Shown here: piece after piece, positions 52,033 to 60,349 of the stretch
Position numbering within the stretch: the stretch's first letter is position 1
How the letters are laid out: every line of letters starts with the position of its first letter
Assembly (NCBI GenBank): GCA_029265125.1
Contig: JAJUJX010000002.1
Coordinates: 248,001 to 312,000 of the forward strand
Direction of reading: 5' to 3'
Length of the DNA: 64,000 nucleotides
From: Tolumonas sp008015085
GTDB lineage: Bacteria > Pseudomonadota > Gammaproteobacteria > Enterobacterales > Aeromonadaceae
The notes under the pieces: model-generated
What the model was told of the DNA's origin: nothing
Database searches by the model: none
Seen by the model: the letters and a program-made list of their open reading frames with translations, nothing else
Translations under genes and position numbers: made by a program

Positions 52033-52991
52033 GCTTGATGTAACTGTGCGATAAACGCATCGGTATCATGGATCGTGCGTATAATGCTGAACAATTCTGC
52101 AGCCTCCACATACTGTTGCTTCAAAAATACCAGCCACTGTTTTAATCTGCTTGCTAGATAATCGGAACGAGGCTGGAGAAGCGCAGCTTCCGCATATTGC
52201 AATAATAACCCTATAACCGTAGTCCATGGCATTTCAGCCTCATTTCTGGCTATCACTGCACCAAGATTCGGCAGCTGTAATGCACCCCGGCCTACCATTA
52301 AATCTGCACAACCCGTGGTTTTCCTGCATTGCGCCGCATCTGAAGCATTCCAGATCTCGCCGTTAGCGATGAGTGGAATATTAATTGCCGGACGAACGGT
52401 ATTAATCCATTCCCATTTAATTGCATCTGCTTTATAGCCATCTTCTTTCGTTCTGGCATGTATCGCCAGCTCATCGGCGCCGCCTTTCAGCACAGCATCA
52501 ATAATTTCATGACACTCCTCTGGAGAACTCCAGCCAAGCCGTACTTTAGCCGATAAGATCTGGCCAGCGGGTAATGCGTCCCGTACGGCTTTTAAGATTT
52601 TGTAGATGGCTTCCGGTTCTTTTAACAACGCGGCGCCCCCGCATGACTGGTTGACCCTACGCGCCGGACAACCAAAATTGATATCAATACCGGGCGAACC
52701 CATTTCTGTTGCCAGAACGGCATTTTCTGCCAGCCATTGCGGATGCTGGCCTAATAGCTGCACACGAACAGGTGTTCCACTTCGGGTCTTTCCATTTTGC
52801 AGCAACTCAGGACATAGACGCAGTAATGTCTTCTTCGTCAGCAGTTGGTCTACCACTCTGACAAATTCAGTGACACATAAATCGTAGTGATTTACTGCAG
52901 TGAGAATTTCACGGAGTAATGGATCAAGCACACCCTCCATAGGTGCAAGAATGATTCGGCCAGAGCCTGATGAAGGAGATGAAAAAGACAT
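52014..52991 (-). CDS. dusC: tRNA-dihydrouridine synthase C
   Basis: FMN- and NADPH-dependent enzyme that reduces U16 in tRNA D-loops. 325 residues with ILAPMEGVLDPLLREILTAV near the N-terminus, YDLCVTEFVRVVDQLL and INFGCPARRVNQSCGGAALL with the catalytic Cys, and IANGEIWNASDAAQC in the FMN-binding part. This pattern is specific to DusC (YohI) rather than DusA or DusB. The N-terminus has about 10 extra Ser/Gly residues. Confidence 0.95.
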   Translation of the reverse strand: MSFSSPSSGSGRIILAPMEGVLDPLLREILTAVNHYDLCVTEFVRVVDQLLTKKTLLRLCPELLQNGKTRSGTPVRVQLLGQHPQWLAENAVLATEMGSPGIDINFGCPARRVNQSCGGAALLKEPEAIYKILKAVRDALPAGQILSAKVRLGWSSPEECHEIIDAVLKGGADELAIHARTKEDGYKADAIKWEWINTVRPAINIPLIANGEIWNASDAAQCRKTTGCADLMVGRGALQLPNLGAVIARNEAEMPWTTVIGLLLQYAEAALLQPRSDYLASRLKQWLVFLKQQYVEAAELFSIIRTIHDTDAFIAQLHQAKTKWA

Positions 52992-53047
52992 AGTGCAACC
53001 TTAAAAAATGAGGCTGTCATTCTACTCATCTCTCGCTGATTCACCAG

Positions 53048-55141
53048 CTAATCCAGCTCTTCATGCACGCCGGTAAACTCACCACAGACGAACATGCAGA
53101 CTGAACGAGCATCAGCCCGGTATCTGCGTTCAACAGCAGGCAGATCCTCACCAAAAGTAACTATATCCCCCGGTGATTCTTGTGAGGTATCCAGAAGTTT
53201 ATGCCACCTTCCCTCTATATATCTCGGTGGATACGGTAACGTAAATGTCAGCGGTTCCCAGTACATATTAAAAATAATATACATCGCGCTATTCAGCTCC
53301 AGGGGGATGGCTGAAAATGCAATCGCATGTGAAATCTCACTCCAGTCGGGTTTATATGGTTCAACACCATGCCAGTTGATTTGGGAGCCTCGCAACATAT
53401 CAGACAGAGAAAACATGCCTCCGTTATCCCGTTCACGATTGAAAATATATTTCCGGTATCTGAGCAGTTGCTGCACATACCGGTGCATATCATGATTCCG
53501 CTGAGTCGTGGCCCAGTTCATCCAGCTTAGAGGATTATCCTGGCAATACGCATTATTGTTTCCCTGTTGCGTGCGTAACAGTTCATCACCCATGGATAGC
53601 ATCGGTGTGCCGATAGACAATAAATTACATGTAAACAGGTTTTTAGCTTGCCTAATTCTCAGCGCGTTAATGAACGGATCGTCGGTTTCCCCCTCCGTAC
53701 CATGATTCCAGCTGTGATTGTCATTCGCACCATCCCGGTTATTTTCACCGTTAGCTTCATTATGTTTTTCGTTATAAGTCACCAGATCCCATAGCGTAAA
53801 ACCATCATGACAGGTAACAAAATTGATGCTTTTTTCCGGATCAGCATGGTGGTAGTTGTAAATATTCGGGCTGCCAATAAACCGATCGGCAAATAAGTTC
53901 ACCGTCCCTCTGTCACCTTTAATAAAACGGCGCACATCATCCCGGAACTGTCCATTCCATTCTCTCCAGCGGGAACCCGCCAGCGAACCAACCTGATAAA
54001 GCCCACCGGCATCCCACGCTTCTGCAATCATTTTACAATTGACCAGCACCGGATCAGTATCAATAGCAAGCAATGTCGGCGGATTAACCAAAGGGTTACC
54101 ATTTTCATCTCTGGATAAGATCGAGGCGAGATCGAACCGGAAACCGTCGACATGCATCACATCCCGCCAGTAATGCAGGCTATCGATGATCATGCGTTTA
54201 GTCACCGGATGCGAGCCATTCACCGTATTTCCGCACCCGGAATAATTCATATCCCGGTGGGTTTGCTGATCAAGAATATAATATGCCTCGTGATCAAACC
54301 CCCGAAATCCAAAGGTTGGCCCATGTTCATCACCTTCCGATGTATGGTTGTAGACAACATCCAGAATGACTTCTATTCCCTCTTTATGCAGCGTTTTTAC
54401 CATATCCCTGAATTCGTTGATGGCACCAGTCCTGCTTTGGTCTGAGGAATACTGCTTATGAACCGCAAAAAAAGACATTGGAGAATAGCCCCAGTAATTA
54501 CTCCGCCCGGCAGAGCATTCCTGCGGATCAAACTGGAATACAGGTAAAAGCTCTACGGTCGTGATACCGAGGACTTTGAGATAGGGAATTTTATCCAGTA
54601 ATCCGGCATAGGTGCCGCGCAATTCCGGCGCTAAACCAGCTGATGAATGCCGGGTAAAGCCGCCGACATGAAGTTCATAAATGACAGAACGAGACAGAGG
54701 ATGGTTTGGTGATATATCGTTTTCCCAGTCATATTCATTTGTATTCACCACGATGCTTTTAGCACAGCAATGCACATTTGAACCTTTTCTAGCTGCAGCA
54801 TAGCGATCGTAATTGTCCGGGAAATCAATTAACAATCCATAAGGATCAAGTAAGACTTTTTCTGGATCAAAACGAGTACCTTCATACGGACGCCATGGGC
54901 CATTGATCCGAAATCCATATAATTGCCCGTCACCAATGCCCTCAACCCAGATATGCCAGTAATAAGCCGTACGGTTCACTTTGGGGTTTAGCTTGATAAC
55001 AGAGGGATTAGCATCATTGGGGGATGAAAACAGCAACAGCTCGACTGAGCTGGCCAGACGCGCCCACAGCGCAAAATTGACGCCGCCGCATTCAATTGAG
55101 GCACCTAGCTTCTGGCAGTGACCATTTCGGGTTTGCATCAT
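53048..55141 (-). CDS. glgX: Glycogen debranching enzyme GlgX / isoamylase
   Basis: GH13 alpha-1,6-glucosidase that trims short branches from phosphorylase-limited glycogen. 697 residues: an N-terminal CBM48 (about 10-110, VNFALWARLASSVELLLFSS), the GH13 barrel with VILDVVYNHTSEGDEHGP, the nucleophile Asp in GFRFDLASILSRD, the acid/base Glu in KMIAEAWDAGGLYQVG and the third Asp in NFVTCHDGFTLWDL, then a C-terminal beta domain. The ATG pair at 55141/55138 follows GGGGTAGGT; the open frame to 55237 is not needed. Odd: no glgB, glgC, glgA or glgP nearby. Confidence 0.9.
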   Translation of the reverse strand: MMQTRNGHCQKLGASIECGGVNFALWARLASSVELLLFSSPNDANPSVIKLNPKVNRTAYYWHIWVEGIGDGQLYGFRINGPWRPYEGTRFDPEKVLLDPYGLLIDFPDNYDRYAAARKGSNVHCCAKSIVVNTNEYDWENDISPNHPLSRSVIYELHVGGFTRHSSAGLAPELRGTYAGLLDKIPYLKVLGITTVELLPVFQFDPQECSAGRSNYWGYSPMSFFAVHKQYSSDQSRTGAINEFRDMVKTLHKEGIEVILDVVYNHTSEGDEHGPTFGFRGFDHEAYYILDQQTHRDMNYSGCGNTVNGSHPVTKRMIIDSLHYWRDVMHVDGFRFDLASILSRDENGNPLVNPPTLLAIDTDPVLVNCKMIAEAWDAGGLYQVGSLAGSRWREWNGQFRDDVRRFIKGDRGTVNLFADRFIGSPNIYNYHHADPEKSINFVTCHDGFTLWDLVTYNEKHNEANGENNRDGANDNHSWNHGTEGETDDPFINALRIRQAKNLFTCNLLSIGTPMLSMGDELLRTQQGNNNAYCQDNPLSWMNWATTQRNHDMHRYVQQLLRYRKYIFNRERDNGGMFSLSDMLRGSQINWHGVEPYKPDWSEISHAIAFSAIPLELNSAMYIIFNMYWEPLTFTLPYPPRYIEGRWHKLLDTSQESPGDIVTFGEDLPAVERRYRADARSVCMFVCGEFTGVHEELD

Positions 55142-55209
55142 ACCTACCCCGCATTTCTGAGACCTATCGGGATAAGTGTAGTCTGAATCTGTTATGGCAG
55201 AAAAAGAAA

Positions 55210-55229
55210 GGACAGGCATAAACCTGTCC
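55210..55229 (-). terminator. Terminator after the lysozyme-inhibitor gene
   Basis: Stem GGACAGG (55210-55216) and CCTGTCC (55223-55229) with a 6-base loop; on the minus strand TTTCTTTTTCTG follows. It lies 27 bp after the stop of the LprI/MliC-like gene and upstream of glgX. Confidence 0.8.
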
Positions 55230-55256
55230 CTAATCATGTCAGATGATAACGGTGGG

Positions 55257-55934
55257 TTAGTCAGCTAATTGCTGACATTCCAGCGTCTTATCATCCCACT
55301 GTATCGTTGCAGCCTGTTTACGCTCAACCACGGTCAGTTCATGCGATGTATACTTCACTCCCCGGCTGAGAGGCCCCATAAATGCTTCACGGTATTGATC
55401 ATTATTCTTCACAATGACCGCTGGCAGAGATGTTGCGTAAAACGTTAACCATACATCATATTTATCCGCACCACACTGGTAATGAATTGGGCCTTCTTTC
55501 GGTACCAAATCAAACTGTGACTGCAATTCAGACAATCTTTCCATGTAGGAAAGTTCAAGACACATTTTCAGGTCTTTGTCTTTCATGCACTCATCGTGGC
55601 GAGCCAACCAGGACTGATGGTCTTTCTGCAAATCCACCTGAGGATAATGGGACTGTTTGGAAGGCAGATCCTGCATCAGCGTACGGATTTGTCCATCCAG
55701 CTTTGTCAGGACAGGGCGTTCACAAAAAGCCAGCAATAACGGAACTTTAACGTCGTTACAGTTTGGTTTTTTATCCAGAGTCTGCTTGGTAATGGCATAT
55801 TTCGCCATCATCTCCGGCGTCACCAAAGATGGCTTAGCCGGAGCACCTTTTTCACCAGAGTCTGTTGCAGCGACAGAGACAGTCTGAATTCCATTCAACA
55901 GCAAAGCTGCTAACAAGAATTTGCTTATGTTCAT
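55257..55934 (-). CDS. LprI/MliC-like putative lysozyme inhibitor
   Basis: Secreted protein, 225 residues, with a signal peptide (MNISKFLLAALLLNGIQTVS then VAA, about 23). Two parts follow. Residues about 55-135 fit the LprI N-terminal pattern: CNDVKVPLLLAFCERPVLTK, then DHQSWLARHDECMKDKDLKM with paired Cys. Residues about 150-225 fit MliC/PliC: YQCGADKYDVWLTFYATSLP, then SRGVKYTSHELTVVERKQAA and a final TLECQ Cys that would pair with the first. MliC binds and blocks C-type lysozyme in the periplasm. The fusion is read from motifs and needs a profile search. Lies 21 bp after gyrA on the same strand. Confidence 0.7.
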   Translation of the reverse strand: MNISKFLLAALLLNGIQTVSVAATDSGEKGAPAKPSLVTPEMMAKYAITKQTLDKKPNCNDVKVPLLLAFCERPVLTKLDGQIRTLMQDLPSKQSHYPQVDLQKDHQSWLARHDECMKDKDLKMCLELSYMERLSELQSQFDLVPKEGPIHYQCGADKYDVWLTFYATSLPAVIVKNNDQYREAFMGPLSRGVKYTSHELTVVERKQAATIQWDDKTLECQQLAD

Positions 55935-55955
55935 GTACTACATCCTCTCCAGATA

Positions 55956-58634
55956 TTATTCAGCAGACGACTCAGCAGAAGTATCCACATCACCTTCGGC
56001 ATCAGTCTCATCACCTTCCGGTTCTGCTACCCGCTCAAGGCTCACCAGTTTTTCGTCATCACCGGTACGGATCAAACGAACACCGGCAGTATTACGGCCA
56101 ATCAGACCCACTTCAGACACTCGGGTTCGCACCAGAGTACCCGCATTGGTGATCAGCATGATTTCATCAGACTCATCGACCTGAATAGCACCAACTACTT
56201 TACCGTTACGTTCAGAAACCTGAATGGAGATAACACCCAGTGTTGCACGATTTTTCAGCGGATATTCAGACAGTGCAGTACGTTTGCCATAACCATTTTC
56301 GGTTGCGGTCAGAACTGCGCCGTCACCCCGAGGAACGATCAGAGAAACTACTTTGTCGCCATCTGCCAGCTTGATACCGCGAACACCTGCGGCGGTACGT
56401 CCCATTGGGCGGATACCTTTACCAGAACTGCTGGATTCAGCGTTTTCGTTTTCTGACTCTTCTGCTTCATCATCCGCATCGCTGTCAGCTTCATTGCCAC
56501 GGCTGTTGCCTTCGGCAAAACGTACGACTTTACCCGCGTCAGAGAACAACATGATCTCGTTGCTACCATCGGTGATATCCACACCGATCAGTTCATCACC
56601 CTCTTTCAGGGTAATCGCACGAATACCAGAACTCAGTGGACGGGAGAACGCAGACAGTGCTGTTTTCTTCACAGTACCGTTCGCTGTTGCGAAGAAGACA
56701 TATTTGTCATCTTCGTAAGATTTAACTGGCAGAATTGCAGTAATACGTTCGTTTTCATCCAGCGGAAGCAGGTTGATAATCGGACGACCACGAGCCGTGC
56801 GGCTGGCTTCAGGAATTTGATAGACTTTCAGCCAGTACACTTTACCCAGTGTCGAGAAGCACAATACGGTATCGTGTGTATTCGCTACCAGCAGCTGTTC
56901 AACAAAGTCTTCATCTTTTACTTTCGCCGCCGCTTTACCACGACCACCACGACGCTGAGCTTCATAATCAGACAGTGGCTGATATTTCACATAGCCTTCG
57001 TGTGACAGGGTCACTACTACGTCAGTTGGTGTGATCAAGTCTTCCATGTTGATTTCAACACTGGCAGCCTGAATTTCGGTACGGCGCTTATCACCAAACT
57101 GTGCTTTCACATATTCCAGTTCTTCGCGGATCACTTCCATCAGACGCTCTGTGCTTGCCAGAATCCGCAGCAGTTCTGCGATTTCATTGAGCAGTTCACG
57201 ATATTCTTCCAGAATTTTTTCGTGTTCCAGACCAGTCAGCTTGTGCAGACGCAGATCCAGAATTGCCTGAGCCTGTTGTTCGGTCAGGAAGTAATGACCA
57301 TCACGGATACCAAATTCTGGTTCCAGCCACTCAGGACGAGCGGCATCGTTACCGGCACGTTCCAGCATCTCAGCAACGGCACCCAGCGCCCAGCCGCGGG
57401 AAACTAAACCTTGCTTCGCATCCGCCGGACTAGCTGAGTTTTTGATCAGTTCAATAACCGGATCAATGTTGGCCAGCGCAATCGCCAGACCTTCCAGAAT
57501 ATGAGCACGTTCACGTGCTTTACGCAGTTCGAATACAGTACGGCGAGTCACTACTTCACGGCGGTGATCGATGAAGGCTTCCAGCATCTCTTTCAGTGTC
57601 AGCGTTTTTGGCTGGCCATTCACCAGTGCCACCATATTCATACCGAATACGTTCTGCATCTGAGTATGCGTGTACAGGTTATTCAGAATTACGTCTGCCA
57701 CTTCACCGCGACGCAGTTCGATCACAACACGCATACCGTCTTTATCAGACTCATCACGCAGTGCGGTGATACCTTCCACTTTCTTGTCTTTTACCAGCTC
57801 AGCGATTTTTTCAACCAGACGGGCTTTGTTTACTGTGTATGGCAACTCAGTAACAATGATGGACTCTTTACCACTCTTTTCGTCAGTTTCAATTTCGGTG
57901 CGGGCGCGTACATAGATCTTGCCGCGGCCGGTACGGTAAGCGTCGATGATACCGGAACGACCATTGATGATACCGCCAGTTGGAAAATCAGGGCCAGGGA
58001 TCAGAGGCAGCAGTTCATCTACCGTCAGCGCAGGGTTTTCCATCAAGGCCAGACAGCCGTCCACGACTTCTGTCAGGTTGTGTGGCGGGATGTTGGTCGC
58101 CATACCAACTGCGATACCAGAAGAACCGTTGACCAGCAGGTTAGGAATTTTAGTTGGCAGAACAGCCGGAATTTGCTCGGTACCATCATAGTTAGGTACC
58201 CAATCGACAGTCTCTTTTTCCAGATCAGCCAGCAGTTCATGAGCCATACGATCCATACGGATTTCGGTATAACGCATCGCTGCTGCAGAGTCACCATCAA
58301 CCGAGCCGAAGTTACCCTGACCATCGACCAGCGTGTAACGCATGGAAAAATCCTGCGCCATACGGACAATCGTGTCATAAACCGCAGAGTCACCATGCGG
58401 GTGATATTTACCAATAACGTCACCCACGACACGAGCAGATTTTTTGTATGGTTTGTTCCAGTCGTTACTCAGCTCATGCATCGCAAACAATACACGACGA
58501 TGCACAGGTTTTAAGCCGTCCCGCACGTCTGGCAGCGCACGCCCAACGATAACACTCATCGCGTAATCAAGATAAGAGTTGCGCAACTCGTCTTCGATGT
58601 TTATCGGGATGATCTCTTTGGCTAGATCGCTCAT
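55956..58634 (-). CDS. gyrA: DNA gyrase subunit A
   Basis: Breakage-reunion subunit of gyrase, 892 residues. The active Tyr122 is in AAAMRYTEIR. The quinolone region has the susceptible residues Ser83 and Asp87 (HPHGDSAVYDTIV). The GyrA-box AQRRGGRGK lies near residue 560, at the start of the DNA-wrapping C-terminal domain. Unusual: an acidic insertion of about 28 residues (NEADSDADDEAEESENENAE) at about 711-739 between two blades of that domain, besides the usual acidic tail (TDAEGDVDTSAESSAE). The 162-bp gap to divergent ubiG holds both promoters. Confidence 0.98.
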   Translation of the reverse strand: MSDLAKEIIPINIEDELRNSYLDYAMSVIVGRALPDVRDGLKPVHRRVLFAMHELSNDWNKPYKKSARVVGDVIGKYHPHGDSAVYDTIVRMAQDFSMRYTLVDGQGNFGSVDGDSAAAMRYTEIRMDRMAHELLADLEKETVDWVPNYDGTEQIPAVLPTKIPNLLVNGSSGIAVGMATNIPPHNLTEVVDGCLALMENPALTVDELLPLIPGPDFPTGGIINGRSGIIDAYRTGRGKIYVRARTEIETDEKSGKESIIVTELPYTVNKARLVEKIAELVKDKKVEGITALRDESDKDGMRVVIELRRGEVADVILNNLYTHTQMQNVFGMNMVALVNGQPKTLTLKEMLEAFIDHRREVVTRRTVFELRKARERAHILEGLAIALANIDPVIELIKNSASPADAKQGLVSRGWALGAVAEMLERAGNDAARPEWLEPEFGIRDGHYFLTEQQAQAILDLRLHKLTGLEHEKILEEYRELLNEIAELLRILASTERLMEVIREELEYVKAQFGDKRRTEIQAASVEINMEDLITPTDVVVTLSHEGYVKYQPLSDYEAQRRGGRGKAAAKVKDEDFVEQLLVANTHDTVLCFSTLGKVYWLKVYQIPEASRTARGRPIINLLPLDENERITAILPVKSYEDDKYVFFATANGTVKKTALSAFSRPLSSGIRAITLKEGDELIGVDITDGSNEIMLFSDAGKVVRFAEGNSRGNEADSDADDEAEESENENAESSSSGKGIRPMGRTAAGVRGIKLADGDKVVSLIVPRGDGAVLTATENGYGKRTALSEYPLKNRATLGVISIQVSERNGKVVGAIQVDESDEIMLITNAGTLVRTRVSEVGLIGRNTAGVRLIRTGDDEKLVSLERVAEPEGDETDAEGDVDTSAESSAE

Positions 58635-58748
58635 ATAATTATGTATTCCTACTTCAAGCTACTTGAAAGCAATGGGCGACGATTCTATCACAAATGATGG
58701 ATTTCCCCAATCGCGAACAGAGAACCTGTTTAAAGCTAACTCGTTGGA

Positions 58749-58754
58749 TATAAT
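58749..58754 (+). promoter_or_regulatory. -10 element for ubiG
   Basis: TATAAT 43 bp before the ubiG start, with only a weak -35 (TGTTTA, 58727-58732, 16-bp spacer). Confidence 0.4.
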
Positions 58755-58796
58755 GCACAGATTTCATCCTCTTACTGTCATGAAGGACAGCCCGTA

Positions 58797-59495
58797 ATGA
58801 ATGTTGATTCGCAGGAAATCGCAAAATTTGAAGCCATGGCAAGCTGCTGGTGGGATCCGCACGGTGAGTTTAAGCCGTTGCATCTGATGAACCCGTTACG
58901 GTTGGAATGGATATCTGATCATTGCGGTGGATTATTCGGCAAGCAAGTGCTGGATGTTGGCTGTGGTGGTGGCATTCTGAGTGAGAGTATGGCTCTGCAG
59001 GGAGCAAATGTACTGGGCATTGATATGGGCCAGGAACCGCTGCAGGTTGCAAAGCTGCATGCGTTGGAACAAGGCGTGAAACTGGATTATCAACGCATTC
59101 CGGTTGAAGATTTAGCTGAACAACAGCCAGCGTCATTTGATGTAGTCACTTGCATGGAAATGCTGGAGCATGTGCCCGATCCCTCATCTATTGTCAGAGC
59201 CTGTGCCAAACTGGCCAAACCGGGAGGAAAACTGTTCTTTTCCACCATCAACAAAACCAAAGAGTCATGGCTACTGATGATACTGGGCGCGGAGCAAATT
59301 TTGAAAATTGTACCGAAAGGTACACACGACCATAAAAAATTCATTCGGCCAGCCGCCCTGATCCGCTATTGCGATGCGGCTGATTTATTAACGAAGAGGG
59401 TCGCTGGCGTACGTTATAATCCGCTGACTGAACGTTTTAAGCTTTCTGATGACGTATCAGTTAACTATCAGATTTATTGTGAAAAACCACTATGA
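58797..59495 (+). CDS. ubiG: Ubiquinone O-methyltransferase UbiG
   Basis: SAM enzyme that does both O-methylations in ubiquinone synthesis. 232 residues (E. coli 240). The start MNVDSQEIAKFEAMASCWWD is the family N-terminus, motif I VLDVGCGGGILSESMA is at about 52-67, and VTCMEMLEHVPDPSSIVRAC follows. The divergent position to gyrA is also the E. coli arrangement. Its last bases overlap gph (ATGA). Confidence 0.97.
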   Translation: MNVDSQEIAKFEAMASCWWDPHGEFKPLHLMNPLRLEWISDHCGGLFGKQVLDVGCGGGILSESMALQGANVLGIDMGQEPLQVAKLHALEQGVKLDYQRIPVEDLAEQQPASFDVVTCMEMLEHVPDPSSIVRACAKLAKPGGKLFFSTINKTKESWLLMILGAEQILKIVPKGTHDHKKFIRPAALIRYCDAADLLTKRVAGVRYNPLTERFKLSDDVSVNYQIYCEKPL

Positions 59496-60160
59496 TTGCA
59501 CCTCGTTTCGCCGCCGTACTGTTTGATCTGGATGGCACACTACTGGACACGGCCCCCGACCTTGGTGCTGCCGCTAACCATGTATTGCAAAAAATAGGGA
59601 AAACGGCCTTATCTGACTCAATAATCCGACAAACCGCATCAGATGGTGCACTGGCGCTGATCAAAGCCGGTTTAACTGAAACTGAGCAGTCTGAACTTGA
59701 TCTACCTGAATTACGCCAACAACTGCTGGATTTCTATTCACAACATCTCTATGTGGGCACCCGCCCCTATAATGGTATGGTCGAATTGATCCATTGGCTC
59801 AATAAGAAAAATATTTTCTGGGGCGTTGTCACCAATAAGCCGGCATTTCTGACGGAGCCTTTGCTGGCACAAGTCACCGAACTCCCCAATTGTGCTGCCA
59901 TAGTCAGTGCTGATACTTTACCGGTCAAAAAACCGCATCCTGAGCCATTGTGGCATGCCTGCTCTCAGATGAACGTTGACGCTCGTCAGTGCCTGTATGT
60001 TGGTGATCATATCCGGGATATCGAAGCTGGTCGAAATGCGGGGATGAAAACAGCAATTGCCGGCTGGGGTTATATTGCTGAATCTGATGTTTTAAGCGAT
60101 TGGCAGGCGGATATCACCATGTTGGATCCACATCATTTATTGCGCTGGTTGTCCCACTAA
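59492..60160 (+). CDS. gph: Phosphoglycolate phosphatase (HAD family)
   Basis: Dephosphorylates 2-phosphoglycolate formed during repair of oxidised DNA 3' ends, or possibly a MupP/YrfG-like sugar phosphate; the gph assignment rests on general HAD resemblance. 222 residues. HAD motif I VLFDLDGTLLDTAPDLG at about 10-26, motif II VVTNKPAFL, motif III KPHPEPLW, and the acidic VGDHIRDIEAGRNAGMK. Overlaps ubiG by 4 bases; this ubiG-HAD pair is common in Vibrio and Pseudomonas, where the second gene is often MupP, so that name is the main alternative. Confidence 0.85.
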   Translation: MIAPRFAAVLFDLDGTLLDTAPDLGAAANHVLQKIGKTALSDSIIRQTASDGALALIKAGLTETEQSELDLPELRQQLLDFYSQHLYVGTRPYNGMVELIHWLNKKNIFWGVVTNKPAFLTEPLLAQVTELPNCAAIVSADTLPVKKPHPEPLWHACSQMNVDARQCLYVGDHIRDIEAGRNAGMKTAIAGWGYIAESDVLSDWQADITMLDPHHLLRWLSH

Positions 60161-60177
60161 AAAAGTGACATGATTAA

Positions 60178-60216
60178 AGGCAGACAGCTCTTTGAGGTTG
60201 CTGTTTGCCTCTCTCC
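60178..60216 (+). terminator. Terminator after ubiG-gph
   Basis: Stem AGGCAGACAGC (60178-60188) and GCTGTTTGCCT (60200-60210), 11 pairs with one G-T, then CTCTCCTTTC. The tail is pyrimidine-rich rather than pure T. Confidence 0.6.
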
Positions 60217-60305
60217 TTTCTGTGATTTACTGCTACATTTTTCATCAGACGATTTTTGTCAAGCTATCGCTTTTAGTCTTAATGTTGTATTTTATATACA
60301 TCATA

Positions 60306-60321
60306 GACACAACATATTGTG
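60306..60321 (+). promoter_or_regulatory. NrdR-box-like palindrome before nrdA
   Basis: ACACAACATATTGTGT, arms ACACAA and TTGTGT, 28 bp before the nrdA start. It resembles the ACACwATATAtwgtgt NrdR consensus. NrdR sites usually come as a pair about 31 bp apart; the upstream TTGTATTTTATATACATC (about 60285-60302) may be a degenerate partner but is not at the ideal distance. Confidence 0.55.
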
Positions 60322-60349
60322 TTTTTCCTAAACAACAACGGGAGTTGCC

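Noticed and set aside
57501..58514. 337-aa plus-strand frame opposite gyrA
   Set aside because: Antisense shadow of a highly conserved gene; composition (many His, Phe, Gln, Thr) is an artefact of biased codons.
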